A stretch of DNA of 64,000 nt from Seriola aureovittata (GCF_021018895.1 NC_079376.1:22075001-22139000), one strand, 5' to 3'; positions 1-13,500 are shown, counted from the first letter of the stretch. Notes: generated by a model not told the origin, from the sequence alone. A program made the numbers and translations.

Positions 1-2479
1 AGGAGAGGTGAAAAGCTGGCCATCACAGAGAGCGTGGAGACATGCTAACTGTTTCAATAATAGTAATGGTGTACATCTTCACACAGCCTCTCCTGGAAGG
101 CATTCATAGAGTTGCACTCGGTTGTTCACACGGAAAGTGAGTGAAAAAGTTACAGGAAGAAGTGAAAAAACGAAGCTGCACAGACAAATTCAAACCCCTT
201 CACCTCCACACCTGACCAGTCGTGCTTGAAGTAGGTGTGAACGTTGGATTTTCTCTTTCACAAAGTTACAGAAATAGTTGGAGTCAGCCTTAAAATCCCA
301 GCTATTGTAAAGACGTGTGAGGGGAGGGGGTTTTTCTGAAGCCGTTTGACCATCCGACATGGAGGATACTGCCGCTACACATGCATGTATTCATATTCAG
401 TTTTGAGCTTCTCTCTAATCTTGGGGAAATATTGGAGAGTTTAACCTCATTGGAGCCTTGAACAGTTATTTAAATGAAACCATCTGAGAAGTTTAGAGGG
501 GAACTGCTAATAACTGAGACATCTGAAATGTGACGAGGGTTCTCAAGTAGAGCTCAGCTTTTTTTTTTTTTTTTGTGTGTGGACTCAGATGTCAAACAGG
601 TTGGAAACCACTGAGTTTCTTATTGTAAAGTATTGATGTATTGTATTTTATCTTAGAAGCTTGTCATATTTTTTGACAGGTAATTACACTTCATGTTTGT
701 CCATCGAGCATAGACAATTATATGATGCACATAGAAAATAGGGATGGGCTATATCAGTTATCTTGGTGCTCATCTCTAACTATTACACCCAGATATGTTG
801 CCCCATATCTTCCTGAATACATCCAGACTATTATTAACTCAGTGGATAACCTGTTCAGAAGATCTTATCCAGCTCGTCTCTCCATTCATTAAAACTGACA
901 CGCTCTTTTGACTTCCAGTGCCTTACCTCAATTCTGCTTCCTGCTATCAAGCCTAGTTTCACCCAGGAACACATTTCTGTTCTGAGTTCTGAGGGCAGAT
1001 TAACTTTTCGTTGGCAGAATAACCATTATGCATAATGGTTGGATTTGCACTGAAATCTGTCTCTAGTATGTTATTAATAAAATAATTTGACATCTAACCA
1101 GAAGTTATGCACCATTATAAACTTTTTTTGTGTATAATATTAATCTGAAAAAATGTACTGCAGTAAAAAGTACAGAAGTATTAAGGGGCACTAAATGGAA
1201 ACACTTAACCAATATACACATGTAATATATGTACATGTATTGAATTTCCATATATGACATATATGTACATATAAAATAAAAACATTACATACTTTATATG
1301 TAAAAATTATATATGAAAACTATTAGAAATTGCAATAATTTCATATAGTGACACATATGTCTAGGCCATACAAAATATGTATGTTTATGTATGTATGCTT
1401 ATATTGTAGTACATAAATAAATAGGCCTATCCATCCCAAAGCCTGTCAATATACAGTATGTTGATATTATATATAAGGTCCAAAAACTCTGTGACACTTA
1501 GATAGGAATGTTAAAATTAATAAGAAAAAAACATATATAATTTTTATATGAATGTTGTTTAAATAAACTTGCACATAGTGTATAAATTAAATATATATGG
1601 TTAACATATATGCTCACAACATGTTATACCATATAAAGAATCATCATTTAGATATTTTTGATACATATACAAATTTGACTATGCATGGGTATTTCATATA
1701 CGTTATAAACGTATATATCTTCATATATCCAGAGGATGTATATATGTGATAATAACATCTCTTGATCATCTTGATATAGGGACATACACTGTATGTCATA
1801 TGTAACATTTCTGTAGGGGAAAGTACAAGTAACTCAAAGTTGCACCACAGTAAAGTATGAAGCATGAATTACTGTACTCAGTTACTTTCCTCAACTGGTG
1901 TAACGTTTCATGCATCACCAATGCAACAAAGTAGACTTTCACAGAGCCTCATCTTTCAGTGAGCAGCAGTTTACAGTTCACTCACACTTTCTGATGAACT
2001 CTTGTAGCTTTCATTTGTAACTCCTAATTATATCTATGGCCATTTTTCCCAAACAGAAAAATGAACCAGAGGATGAATGAATTCCAAGCCTGAAGAGATT
2101 GCATCAATTCTCGCTTCATTTTACATTTTTTAGTCAGATCACCCGAGAGAAAATATCCATTGATTGATTCAGACTGAGACTCTGAGGCTTTGCAATCAAT
2201 CCTCTCATCTCTGGGGAGAGGTGAAATGGCTGTAGCAGTGGCATGTGTAGCATGGGACCCCTTGTTCCTGTCACATCCCATATGTCTGGCAATTCATCTC
2301 TCTCTTGATACCATCATCTCATCTCATAATTCATTATTTGTCTCCACGGCAGATGTACAGTATCTCTTACGTGATAACAATAAACAGAATTCGAAGAAAT
2401 CCTATGATGTCATTACTTTAGTTTGAGTGTCTCATTTCCACTTTCCTGTGATTCCTTCAAAAACAGACGAATGAAACGC

Positions 2480-2800
2480 CCTGAAGGACCATCCGGGCTC
2501 TTTGTGTAAAAATTAAACATATTCCTCATTCTGCTCACAAACTCACGTCACGGCCGGAGAGATTAAATTTCATTTTAGATTAATGACTTTGCACATCGGA
2601 AGGTAATTAATCATTTGTTGGGTCCTTTCTTTGGCTCTCAGCACGCTTTGGCCCCACTCAGAGCCCCCCGCTCAAAAAACATCTTGACATTTTTGTAATT
2701 ACACCTTTTCTCCCCGGCGCTCAGCGACTCAGCAGCTGTTGACAAACTGAGAGGTCATATTGCCTCAGCACAAATATAATAAAGCTGTGTGTTAGTCCGG
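2480..2800. promoter_or_regulatory. Candidate conserved regulatory block 1
   Basis: This block carries homeodomain-type cores (ATTAAA, TAATTAAT, TAATTACA) and a CAGCTG E-box. It also has GCGACTCAGCA, which on the other strand reads as a MARE/AP-1-like TGCTGAGTCGC. It is free of simple repeats and of the nearby AT-rich composition. No open frame is convincing. The enhancer reading is inference from motif density only. Confidence 0.35.
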
Positions 2801-4219
2801 TTCAGCCCAGCAGTTGCAAGAGTGACCATTTTTCAGCCTATAAATTTACTGTAAAGTTTTTAAGTACAGTTTTTATGTATATTACATTATCATTTAACAT
2901 CTTGTGTAGAGATTTGAGCAGCGTCACCTGCTTCGTGTAAATAGTCACATGACCGCAGCTGTTACTGAAGTCTGATAAAAGAAAGGTTCTAGCATTGATA
3001 TTTTATTTTGAAATAGTAAATGGTTTTTAACTTTTTGAGGTAAATGAGCGCCTTGAGTGAAACTTGACTTGAATGGTAATAGATTGGAAGTAACTATTTG
3101 AGTTCAATGCACTTTTTTCTCAACATTTGAGGTTAGAAAGACTTGATTTTCAATTTTCATTTAGTGCTCTTTACCATTTTCAGTCAAATATTTAAGTTGA
3201 GAAGACTCAAAGTTTGTCCAGTTCACTAACAAACACACAATGCAATACATTTGTTTATATTTTATTTACAAAAAAAACCACTTTCTTTCTTATTAACCAA
3301 AATATACAACTAAACCATTTCCATCCTAGAAAAATATTTTTGTATTTTGGAAGTGCAGGCACTGCACTACACTGAGGTTAACATGTCTTCTTCTCATGTT
3401 CCTCCAGGACAACAATGCCCTCCATGATGAGAGATACACTGGACCTTCCTTTAGGAAAGGAAAGGAGCTGATGCCGTCCCACAATTCCTTGCTGCAGCAA
3501 TATTTAAAACAACACAACATTGCAGTCCCCCTCCAAATTAGGGAATGAACTAAAAACAATTCTTTACTTATCAAATGGTGAAAAAAAAGGACAAAACTCT
3601 CACATATATAGAAGAATAGAATTTATCCAGGCCCTTTACTCAGTTCTTTATTTTTTTATTGAATTATTACTTTAATGCCTCAACTCTTTCTATTTGTATA
3701 TTTCTTTCATGTTTCATGGAAATTAATATTTATTGTCCATGTGTTGTAAAGTTGGTTTAAAATAAATCCTAGTCTGATCGCTTTCGGATCCTGTCATTAT
3801 GAATTCTCCTTCACATCTTTCCTTGACCTCATGACGTTTTCCATCGAGGTCCAGGAAATGTGGTTAGGAAAGGAGATCTGTTTGACATTTCGACCGCGGC
3901 CTGGGAGTGACGACGCCATTGCTGACGTTTGTTTTTCTGCTGCAACCGTGGAGTTTTACCCGCAGAATGTCAGAGCAGAAAATAATTCAGGACTCCCATT
4001 AGAAGCAGGTGACACTGCTTTACAGTCATTAGTTTTGAAAAGGCTCCCTGTGTCGATGCTAAGTCTGGAATACTGATTTTGTTTTCCAGCTGCTCCAACT
4101 CCCACCCGGGTCACACAGCGCTGCAGACCAGATACATTTTTTTTTTTTTTTAAAGTTGTGCACCAAAAAAACAAAACACAAACCAACCACCAATGCAGCA
4201 AATTGAATATCAATGCATA

Positions 4220-4480
4220 TGACCCCTATCAGCACTTCCCATAGGTGCAGACAATTATCTGACTAATTGTGAAAATGAACAGGCCCACACAAAAGAACAT
4301 CACATGTATTCAAACAGACCTGCTCATTCAGCATGCAAAATTATGCATGCCGTAATTAATTTGCCATTAAGACTGGATTGATGTCGCCTTCATGATGCAG
4401 ACTACCAAACCATAATTGCCTCTGGTGTTGCATTCACAGCTTTGCCTCATTACTGAAACAGATGCTAATTTGGCGGAGTG
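4220..4480. promoter_or_regulatory. Candidate conserved regulatory block 2
   Basis: The block contains ATGCAAAATTATGCATGC (an octamer-like palindromic arrangement), CAATTATCTGACTAATTG, GTAATTAATTTGCCATTAAG and CATAATTGCC. These are closely spaced POU and homeodomain-type words. No coding potential is evident. It resembles developmental conserved non-coding elements in style, but conservation cannot be tested here. Confidence 0.35.
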
Positions 4481-5161
4481 GCTTCAGGTTGACAGGTGTG
4501 TGAAGTGTGTGTGTCTCTGTGTGGTTGGCTCCGCTTGTGTTGCTGGGCGACATGTGAAGAGTTACTGCGGCAGGGAGACGACGGGTTGAAAAACACATCA
4601 TATAATGAAACGACATGTTCATGAGGGAAAAAAAAAAAGTTGTTTTCCCTTTTTGGTGGAGGGTCTTTTAATCGTAATGAATGGTACAGAAAGTAATTGG
4701 TATGGGGGGGAAAGGGAGTTAATAGCTTGGGAAAACAAACCATTCTGATGAATTATTAAGCTGTTTAACTAAATGATTTGCTTTTGGACCTCTTAGTTTT
4801 TCCTGTTCTTCAATTCATTAGGTTGAAACTCTTTTTTTTGTGTGCATTTTTTTTATAATTCAAATGAAAAAGGATCATCCAAATGATTTAGAAGATATTC
4901 TTTTGACAATAAACCCCATCAATATATTTAGTGGCAACATCTTCAGCTATTTGAGAGAAACTAGACTCATAAAAACAAACATGAAAAACTACAAAATATA
5001 TTTTTTTCTCCATCAGTTCAGTTCTTTCATGACACTAAAGTCTTTGTCTCTGTTTATGCAGTGGCCATGATCTCGACAGCTGGTGTATTTCACCACCTGT
5101 CCAGGATTGGCCGGTGAGTTTAGAGTCCACTGTCTCTCCTCCGACACTCACAGCTTCTCTT

Positions 5162-8100
5162 TCACATCTTCTTCGCCCGTTTCTTGGGTCTCTGGTTGAA
5201 GACGGGCGACGTGCCCATCAGGGAGTCAGGCGAATGCGAGGCATAGCTGCCGTCTGACGCAGCGCCTCCCGGTGAAGGTGCCATGGCTCCTCCCGATTCG
5301 CTCATGGTGGACATGGGCCCCCCCTCCTCGAAGACATCTCCGCCCAGGACACCGTGGTGATGGTGGTGGTGGTGGCCCGAGCCCTGGCCCTCCTCGCCGT
5401 CCTGCGGCTCCATTTTCACCTGCGGCCACAGAGGGGAGTTGTTGGCCCCGCCCCCACCTTAAAAGAAGAGAACAAATTGAGCAAAGATGATTTTCAACCA
5501 CAAAAACAAATTCCCTGCATTAAAAAGTAAGGAAAGAAGGTAATTAAAAAATGCTAACGAGACGTGACAGATGCCATCTGGAATATTGTGTGGTTTTTAT
5601 TCCAACTATATTTCACATAAAACCTGCTGCTTCATTCTGCAAAAAATGGTATTGGTTTAGAGGAAGGAGAAATATAACAGCTAGGAAAACTTTGACATCA
5701 ATCCTTACGCATTCTTATCATGTGAATTAATTAAGGTGAGAGGTAGACAGTCGCAATTTCCAGGCTGTGTGGCTCATTCAAATATGACATGTAAGAGGCC
5801 TATGAAGGTGCCTTGTTTTGACTGATTTTGATAGATGCAGACAGTTGTGCCTGAGGTTTCATGACCTTGCAAGATCTGCTAAGAGTAAAAACTACGAGAG
5901 TAACATGCATCTAAAATATGGAGAGAGATGGAATGGTTTCATAGGGGTAAGAAAAGCAGTAAACAACACATTATCTATTTTATTTAAAGTGTTTTAAAGA
6001 GGTTTGTGGTCAGATGTCACTGTGGCAGGACGTGCTGAGTCAAGCTCAGTTTAATGGTCCGCAGACGACTGACTGCACCTATAGACTTGATGTAGATAAT
6101 GTCTTAATAGCAAACAAGTATTGACTAAGTTATTTTTTATGATATCATTTACTCTCCTGCAGAAAAGTGAGCTGATAAAAACTAGGTCATGTTAACAACC
6201 TTATTGGAAACACTTTCTGAGGAGAAATCTTATTAGGAAGTGTCCTAGTAGGAAGCTGCTTACTGATTAAAATACACACAGCAATTTACTGAAGCCACGA
6301 TGCTAAAAACAGAAGCTTTACCTGCTCCACTTGGTCACACAACATCCAACACTCAAGGTGTTACTCACACCAGACACCTCAGTAGGGAACTCTTCATGAA
6401 GGCAGAATATAAATGTGGACAGGAGTGCTGCTCTCACCTGAGGTGTGAGGAGAATGGTCACCATCCAGGCCTGAAGCCAGCCTTTCACCGTGGGCCCCGA
6501 GGACCCCCATAGGCAGAGCCTGGTCCCCAGAGGCCAGGTCGGCCTCAGGCTCCTCGCTAACAGGGAAGGAGATGTCACTCATGGGCTCCTCCTTAATCCT
6601 CGGGGGCTTGGAGTCCTCCAGAGCCTTCTCTGGGTTCACCAGCCGCTCGTATTCCTCCGACAGATCCTTACTGACCTAAAAAGGAAAAACTATTAGTCCT
6701 GTTTTTCTGGTGTAGGATAAAATGAGAACTGAGCCTGGATGACCCAGCCTTCAATATTAGTCTCCTCTGACCTAAAAAATATAGGTCAGTGGCTTCAGCT
6801 AAGAGACTTGTCAATATTCAAAATTTTTCTACGGAGTCTAAATAATGAGGTATAAAAGCGACATTGATCATCAACAGATCAGTTTCCTCACTTTCTGCTC
6901 TCCGCAGCTCTGATCACTTGTGTTTCTTTAAAAGTCCTGTTGGCATTGAGGACAGTGAATCTCTCACTTTGGCGTCTGTCTCACTTCCGAGCAGCTTGCA
7001 CACAAGTTACCATACGGTCGATTGTTCTCACTCGTACAAAGTGCTTTATGCTTCCTGAGATGATTCAGCATGTTGTCCTGAAGCCATGACACTTTTTTAC
7101 ACTGCACTGTGCCAAAGATTATTATTTTCAGTACTGTTTAATTTGCAGATTATTTTAAAGGTCTAATTGTTTAGTCAATAAAATCTCAAAATATAGTAAA
7201 AATTATGATCAAATCCTCGTATTGGAGAAGCTTGGTTTGGTGTTTTTGGTTGATAAATTACATAAAATTGATACATTATTAAAATTGCACTTAACCAATG
7301 ATAGTAATAGCACGAAACAACCTGCTGCTGGTATATGTCGTAGCTCCTCCTCTGCCATTTATACAATATTAACCAAATTGCCAAAAATGATCTTGAACAC
7401 CACAAACAAACGAGGATAAAATATCATGGTAAATATAATTTTATGCCATGATTTCTACTGACGGGACAGATTAAAAGGAAAAACATGAATAAATGAGTGG
7501 AGAACATAACGAATGTAGATGCTTCCACACAGGTGCACTGCATTGTATAATTAAGCAGTTAACATCCCATCATGCTCTGTGGCAGGTATAAAAATGCCGA
7601 GCAGACCCAGCTGATTCTGTGTCTGTATCAAGATGACAAGAGGAAAAGATCTGAGTGACTTTGAAAGAGGGTTCATTGTCAGGGCACAGATGGCAGGAGC
7701 ACAAGGGGAGAACAGTGCAGGTCTGAATGTGTGACCCCTACAGTGAGGGGATCATGTGGCTCTGTTATGCTATGAGGGGCATTTTGCTGGGATTGTTTGG
7801 GTCCACTTGTCCCCTTAGAGGGAGGGGTCACTGCAAATCAATCCAAAGTTGTTCTTCGTCCGATGATGAAACATTTCTATCGTGATGGGAGTGGTCTCTT
7901 CCAGGATGACAGTGTTCACTGAATGGTTTGATGAGTATGAACATGATGTGAATCATATGCTATGGCCTTCATAGTTGCCAGATCACAACCCAAGAAAACC
8001 TATAGGAAATGTAGGACTGACATGTTAGACAGCGCTCTCGACCACCATCATCAAATCACCAAAAGAGTGAATATCTTTGGGAAGAAAGGTGTTCATCCCC

Positions 8101-9447
8101 CTGTAGAGTTCAGACAGCTGTAGAATCAATGCCAAGGAGCACTGAAGCTGTTCTGGTGGCACCTGGAGGCCCAACAGACAATTTGTCACCTATCTGTACT
8201 TTTACTGACATATAATATATTTTCTGGAAATTCAAATGAGAAACAGTTAATGAAAAATGTAAACAGGCAGAAATGTCTATTTTGTCTAATTCGGTGGATT
8301 GTGTACACAACAAGTAAAGGTACTCCTTACTTAAATGCATAAATCTTGAAAAAATGTAATACTACTAGTCCCACTTACTGATTTGCAACATTGACAGTGA
8401 CTCAATACATACACAGATATTAAAAGTGACAGATACACAGTATCAACAGTATGGCAAAATCTTGAACAGTTATGATTCAACCTCACCTGCAGCATGTAGC
8501 TGTGATAGTCTTTGATCCTCACTTGCCAGAAGCGCTGCAGGGCCAGCACGCTGCCGATGCCCACCTCATGGAACACTTGCTCCACCACGTCCGGGAAGGG
8601 ACTTGCCCCTAACCGCGCCTCCCGATCCACCGCCACCCGCAGCAGGCGGGTGAGGCGCAGGTAATGCTCATGGACCAGGTCGGTCAGAGTCTCCAGCACA
8701 CTCTCCTGAGCAGATTCAAAGCCAGCATGAGCCAGGACGGTGGCCACTGACTGATAGAGGAGCTGCCTGCAGGAGGGCCAACTCAGCTCTGTGACAGGCT
8801 CGCCTTTACCCCTTAAGATGGAAGAACCAGACAGGATAGAAGGAGATAAATGATACCTGCTTGCTAAATTAACTGAGATTATATCTGTGAAATTATAAAC
8901 AAATTATAATATCTAAATTAAAACTCTGATGCCCTCAATAGATATGGATGGTATTTAATTACAAAAAAGGGCTCCAATCTTATCTCAGCCACACAGCCAG
9001 AGTAACTTACTTATAAAAGTCACTTTCAGGGTCACTGTGGCGGAGCTGGAAGGGTTGCCGTGGGGCTTTGCTGTCCACAGGTAACAGATCATCTGGCATG
9101 ACAGGTGGGGTGGGAGGACGTAGTGGGAAGTTGGTATCAGCCTCCTCCATCCTGCTGCCCCCTTCAGATGACGCTGAGCTCTGACCCTGAGCTTGAGCCT
9201 GGGCCGCTGCCAAGAGGCCACGGAGGCGGCGAGCATGCTGACAAAGCTGCACAGTGTGGATGGTGAGGCTGCAGGGTTCTGAGGGGATGTCTAACATTGT
9301 GGTGGGCCGCGGACGCTGGGCTGAGGGCTGGTGCAGGGGAGGGTCCTGCATCTCCACAGAGCGAAACTCACGTTGGAGCAAGTCAAAGGAGCTGCGGCTG
9401 GGAGGCGCCCCTGCAGGTCCAGGGATCTCTCCCCAGTAACGCATCAT
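5162..9447 (-). CDS. supt7l: SUPT7L, SAGA/STAGA complex subunit gamma (STAF65-gamma)
   Basis: Subunit of the SAGA/STAGA histone acetyltransferase co-activator in the nucleus. Coding exons on the minus strand are 9447-9011, 8811-8487, 6675-6438 and 5457-5162 (437, 325, 238 and 296 nt). They join in frame to 431 residues plus stop; the human protein, as I recall, is 414. Residues 1-20 include the family signature RYWGEIP and then SSFDLLQREF. The phrase MLDIPSEPCSLTIHT follows at about residue 50. The region from about 150 to 230 (ELSWPSCRQLLYQ to VAVDREARLG) is the histone-fold segment, and FHEVGIGSVLALQRFW follows it. Introns show GTAAGT or GTGAGG donors. The start is the first ATG of the RYWGE frame; a second ATG lies directly after it. 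The last exon carries an unusual run of seven histidines. Neighbour slc4a1ap is divergent and shares the promoter region. Confidence 0.97.
7520..8180 (+). pseudogene. Degenerate Tc1-like transposon remnant in a supt7l intron
   Basis: The segment lies within intron 6676-8486. From 7632 a short frame reads MTRGKDLSDFERGFIV, the N-terminal style of Tc1/mariner-group transposases. After a large deletion, recognisable pieces follow, including SGLFQDD near 7890 and a region resembling the WFDEYENDVNHMLWP type near 7925. A piece like the C-terminal part follows near 8090-8170. Several stops and frameshifts interrupt it, and the central catalytic part is mostly missing, so it is inactive. It lies antisense to supt7l. 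I did not identify terminal inverted repeats. Confidence 0.7.
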
Positions 9448-10320
9448 GATGAGCGATCAAAGACACAAGGCTGATTCAAACCGGCATCAAGTCTGAAAAT
9501 TGTAAAGAGGGAGAGGTGAGAAAAGTCAGTGATCATCGCAGATATTAACATTTTCAGTGGAGTATTGATTCAGATTTTTACACACACACCTTCAATTAAC
9601 TTTAAAATACTTAATAGTTCTTTTTGCTTATAAGATAGTTTAAAATGTGAAGTTTTAGCTGTTTCAGGTTGGCAGCTTAGCCCCAACTGCCAAAGTAATG
9701 ACGGCCAAATACTAATAGCTGCGCAATTTAATACCATTTGTATATGGCAAACATACACAAACCATGGATCGTGCTTTAAATGTTGTCTCATGATCACCTC
9801 GGCATAAATAAATAAAAATATTAGCAATAATAATCAGGTGACACTACTTTTAACAAGAAGGAAGACAGCAGGAAGAGTATTTTGAATGTATAGGAACGGC
9901 TGTTAGGTGTATCCCGAATTGAAGATTGCATTATTTGATTGAGTTACACTCTGAAATCAAAGTTTAACAGGAATTTCTATTTGGCGAATAGCAAGACAAC
10001 ATAAAAAGTCAGGTGTCTGACTGGAGTTTTGCACTACGGGAACACACAAGAGAAAACGCATTAGCATTAACTCTGACTCATGAGGGAGCAACGACAACAA
10101 GCCAGCTAGCTAACGATAAGTACCTTGCATGCATGCTTAGGCAGTTAAACTGTACAATATTTAAGTTAAAAAAAGACTACTGTAACTTACATTAAACAGA
10201 GATGGCTGAAACGTCTGTTGATAATTGGAGCCAATTGCCCTTGTATTTTTGGAGGAAGTTGCACAGGATGTAAACTTTCTCGTCCGTTTTGCAAAAAACT
10301 CGGGTAAATAGCTGAGGAAG
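9448..10320 (-). other. supt7l: supt7l 5' UTR: remainder of exon 2, intron 1 and non-coding exon 1
   Basis: The first coding exon extends upstream to about 9492, where the minus strand reads TTTTCAG before ACTTGATGCC. A strong donor GTAAGT (complement of 10185-10190) ends a non-coding exon that begins at 10191 and runs up to roughly 10320. The intervening intron (9493-10190) shows nothing recognisable. The transcription start is not resolved from sequence alone. Confidence 0.65.
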
Positions 10321-10513
10321 ATGTTTTGTTCCGCACCAAACTACTCATTTTGAGTAGAATAAAATTAATTAATACGCTGTGCAGTTTTATTATAAATAGC
10401 TTTTCGCCACATTTCTCTGGAACATATCCTTTATTAAATTATTATTAACTGCTTTAAAAGTTTTGCTGAGGCTCAAAAGACCCGGGCACATTTTATAGTT
10501 GCACCAAATAAAC
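10320..10513. promoter_or_regulatory. Divergent supt7l / slc4a1ap promoter interval
   Basis: Only about 320 bp separate the supt7l non-coding exon donor (10191) from the slc4a1ap start codon (10514), so the two genes must share a promoter of under about 200 bp. I see no clear TATA box in a useful position for either gene. The arrangement matches the head-to-head order I recall from human. Exact start sites are not determinable by reading. Confidence 0.6.
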
Positions 10514-13500
10514 ATGGACGCCTCCCAGCCGTTAGACGTGAGCGTGAAAAATACAGATGAAGAAATGAGCTCTTCACTGGAAACGGACGGATGCTCCGCC
10601 ACCGATAATGGTGGCGAACTCGAAAAGAAAGACTCGCCTAGAACCGAACCAGAAACAGAGGACCCGTTTAAGAAACCGGCTCTTATCGCTGCGCCTTCTC
10701 TCGCCAACAAACGCGGTAACGTCGCTGCTTCTTCTAAACCAACAGCAGCTGAAACTAAAAGTGTGAAAGAAAATAACAAAGATGAAATTATAGACACTAC
10801 CAGCGACTCGTCCTCGGGTCCTCTTAATGAAAATGAAACCCAGGGTGAACGTCAAGAACAGGACAAAAAAGGCGAAAAAGATAGGGATGTTCCTCCTGTC
10901 AAAATCAAACCAGATACCAAACCCCGGGTGCTTCCTGCGAAAGGGCCCCCAGCTGGCAAATTTCCCCCTCTACCATACACAGAGCCACCGTGGGGTGGCA
11001 GGGCCTCAGATATTCCGTATGCTCTTGAAATCCTCAAAAACGGGGCCATAGTGGACAAGTTACCCCTCACTCACAGGAGTTTCTTCGTGGTTGGACGTTT
11101 ACCTGTGTGTGACGTGTCTCTAGAGCATCCCTCCATCTCCAGGTACCACGCAGTGATTCAGTTTCGCGGACAGGCCGGAGAGGGGGAGTCTGTTGGAGAA
11201 GAGAGGGGCTTTTACATCCACGACCTGGGCAGCACGCACGGCACCGTGGTGAACAAGAATAAGATCCCCCCGAAGACCTACATCAGACTCCGCGTGGGGC
11301 ACGTGTTAAAGTTTGGGGGGAGCACAAGACTTTTCATCCTGCAGGTAAGTCATGATGTGGACACCCATCACACCTGCACTTCAAATACTGACGGTATTAC
11401 TTCATGATCACACACAGCTATAATTTAACTCGTATGTTAAAGCAAGAATGGCTTTTAAACTCCATTCAGCTAGTAAAATAGAATTCACAAATTATATTTG
11501 AGACTGATTTTGGCATTACAGATATTTACTCAGATACTATCTTTCCCATTATTTATTTTTATTTTATTTATATTTGTTTATTTTTAAATCTGCTTGGATT
11601 ACAATAATTATTTAAATTGCCATTTAATCAGATTATTATTTTCTTGATTAATGGATTTATTGTTTAATCTTTAGTGTCCAAAATGAGTGAAAATGGCCAT
11701 CACAATTTTCTGAAGCCAATGCTGACATGTTCAATCTGGAAGTAGTGATGCATGCTCTGACTTTTTCTTTGCCAAGGCCAATTCCAATTCCTAAACTGAT
11801 GGTATATACACTGCCAATACACAGTACAGAATGTACCTGGCATGCAGGGATAGATAACGCCAATATGTGCACAACGGATTGCTTTGGCACTAAAAGAATA
11901 TGTAAATATATATAGATATGAATGAATGTGTCCAGCAGTGGAACGACAGGATTTCATAATCACATTAATGAAGAACCTGTTTTTATCTGCTTTGTCACAT
12001 CTGGCCAATATTCAACTGGTGTAGGTCTGTGTCAGTGCCAATACCAACCCGGTGGATCTGCTTCTCTAACAGGAAGCTTAGAGCAAAGTCAGACAGGTCT
12101 AAACTGAAAGTTCTGATGATTTTAGGGAGAAACCATGGCAGGATTTTTAATTTCTGTGTCTGTTCCAACCACTGCATTGAGCAAATGTTATAATGTTATT
12201 TAAATCAAATAGAATTAATTGATTAAAACACTTTTTTAATCAGTAAACTACATTTTATAAGTTTTTGTTTAGAAAGTATGATTCATCACTTTGTATGAAG
12301 GCATGCATGATTGAACTATTGTATCATGTATAAGCCCGATAGGAAGCTGCAGCAGAGGAGTCAAAACTTAAGTTATTTTTCTGCCTGGTTATGCCAAAAT
12401 GGCAGATTACTTCATGGGTGTATCTGTCAGTTGACAGAAAATTAATTATTTCAGTCATTTATCAAGCGAATTTGTCAGTGAAACCACTTAGTATGGAATT
12501 TGGAACTGCCTACTAATTTATATATATATATAATATATATTCTTATACATACAATTTTTTCCTATAAATTTAACATGAAATGAATAATCATTCTTCCATA
12601 AAACACTATTCAATGATGTTAATTCAAAAAAGAAAGAAAAGCCCAAAGTCTTCATCTTCACTCTCCTTTCACAGGGTCCAGAGTTTGATGAGGAAGAGGA
12701 GTCTGAACTAACAGTGACAGAGCTGAGGGAGCGTGCCCAGAAACAGAAAGCAGAGCTGGAGAAGAGGATGATGGGAGATGGTTCTGATGATGACGACGAT
12801 GATGAGAAGGAGGAAAAGGAGGAGGGCGGGGAAGGCGAAAGCAACAAGTGCCAGAGCAAACAGTCAAACGAAGATTCAGGCTGCTCGTGGGGAATGGGTG
12901 AGCTTTTCTGCTGGTTCTAGGATTACACTACAGTGTGTTACGTGTCAGCTGTGTCGACATACTGCTGTGTTGTCGTCTCAAGTGAGCTGGTATAAAACGT
13001 TCTCGCAGGGCGAGTAACTGAGGAAGCAAGTTAATCCCTTAGTTCTCTCCTTTCCTTTCACTCCATCTGTCCCTGTAAATTCGCCCTGCAGCCGAGGAGG
13101 TTGTTCCAGAGGAAGACGAGAACGAGGAAAACCCTTTCTCAACAGAGTTCCACGAGGATCAGGAGGCTGCATACCTGAAAGACCCCAAGAAAGCTTTGCA
13201 GGGCTTCTATGACAGGGAAGGTGAGGAGACATCAGGTTTTATGAGATGCAGAAGAAAAACTGGATGTGTATCTTGAATTGCCTGACTGACTTTTGACATC
13301 CTTTGTCTTAGGGGAGGAACTGGAGTTTGAGTATGAAGACAAAAACCACGGCAGCTGGTTGTGCAGAATAAAGTAAGAGACACGTGTTTGACATCAAAAA
13401 GGTTAAATAGTGTGTGGATGTGGTGCAGAGTGTCAGAGTCTGTGATGATTTATCCGTCAGGCTGCCGGTGGATGACGCCATGGGCCGACAGCTGGTTGCC

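Larger units (their letters stand above)
1..5161. other. Intergenic DNA downstream of supt7l
   Basis: I see no supportable gene here. About 1100-1850 is very AT-rich, with many ATATGTACATAT-like words. About 1810-1910 holds a fragment resembling the dispersed repeat best seen at 29624-29935. Blocks at 2480-2800 and 4220-4480 have a different, motif-dense composition and are listed as possible conserved regulatory DNA. The 3' UTR of supt7l must lie just below 5162, but I could not place its poly(A) signal with confidence. Short open frames here have no splice context or recognisable protein. Confidence 0.6.

Noticed and set aside
5226..5501. Minus-strand open frame rich in Gly and Pro over the last supt7l exon
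   Set aside because: It is the frame produced by an internal CCGCAG acceptor near 5413. That junction would shift out of the SUPT7L reading frame; the upstream acceptor at 5457 keeps it.
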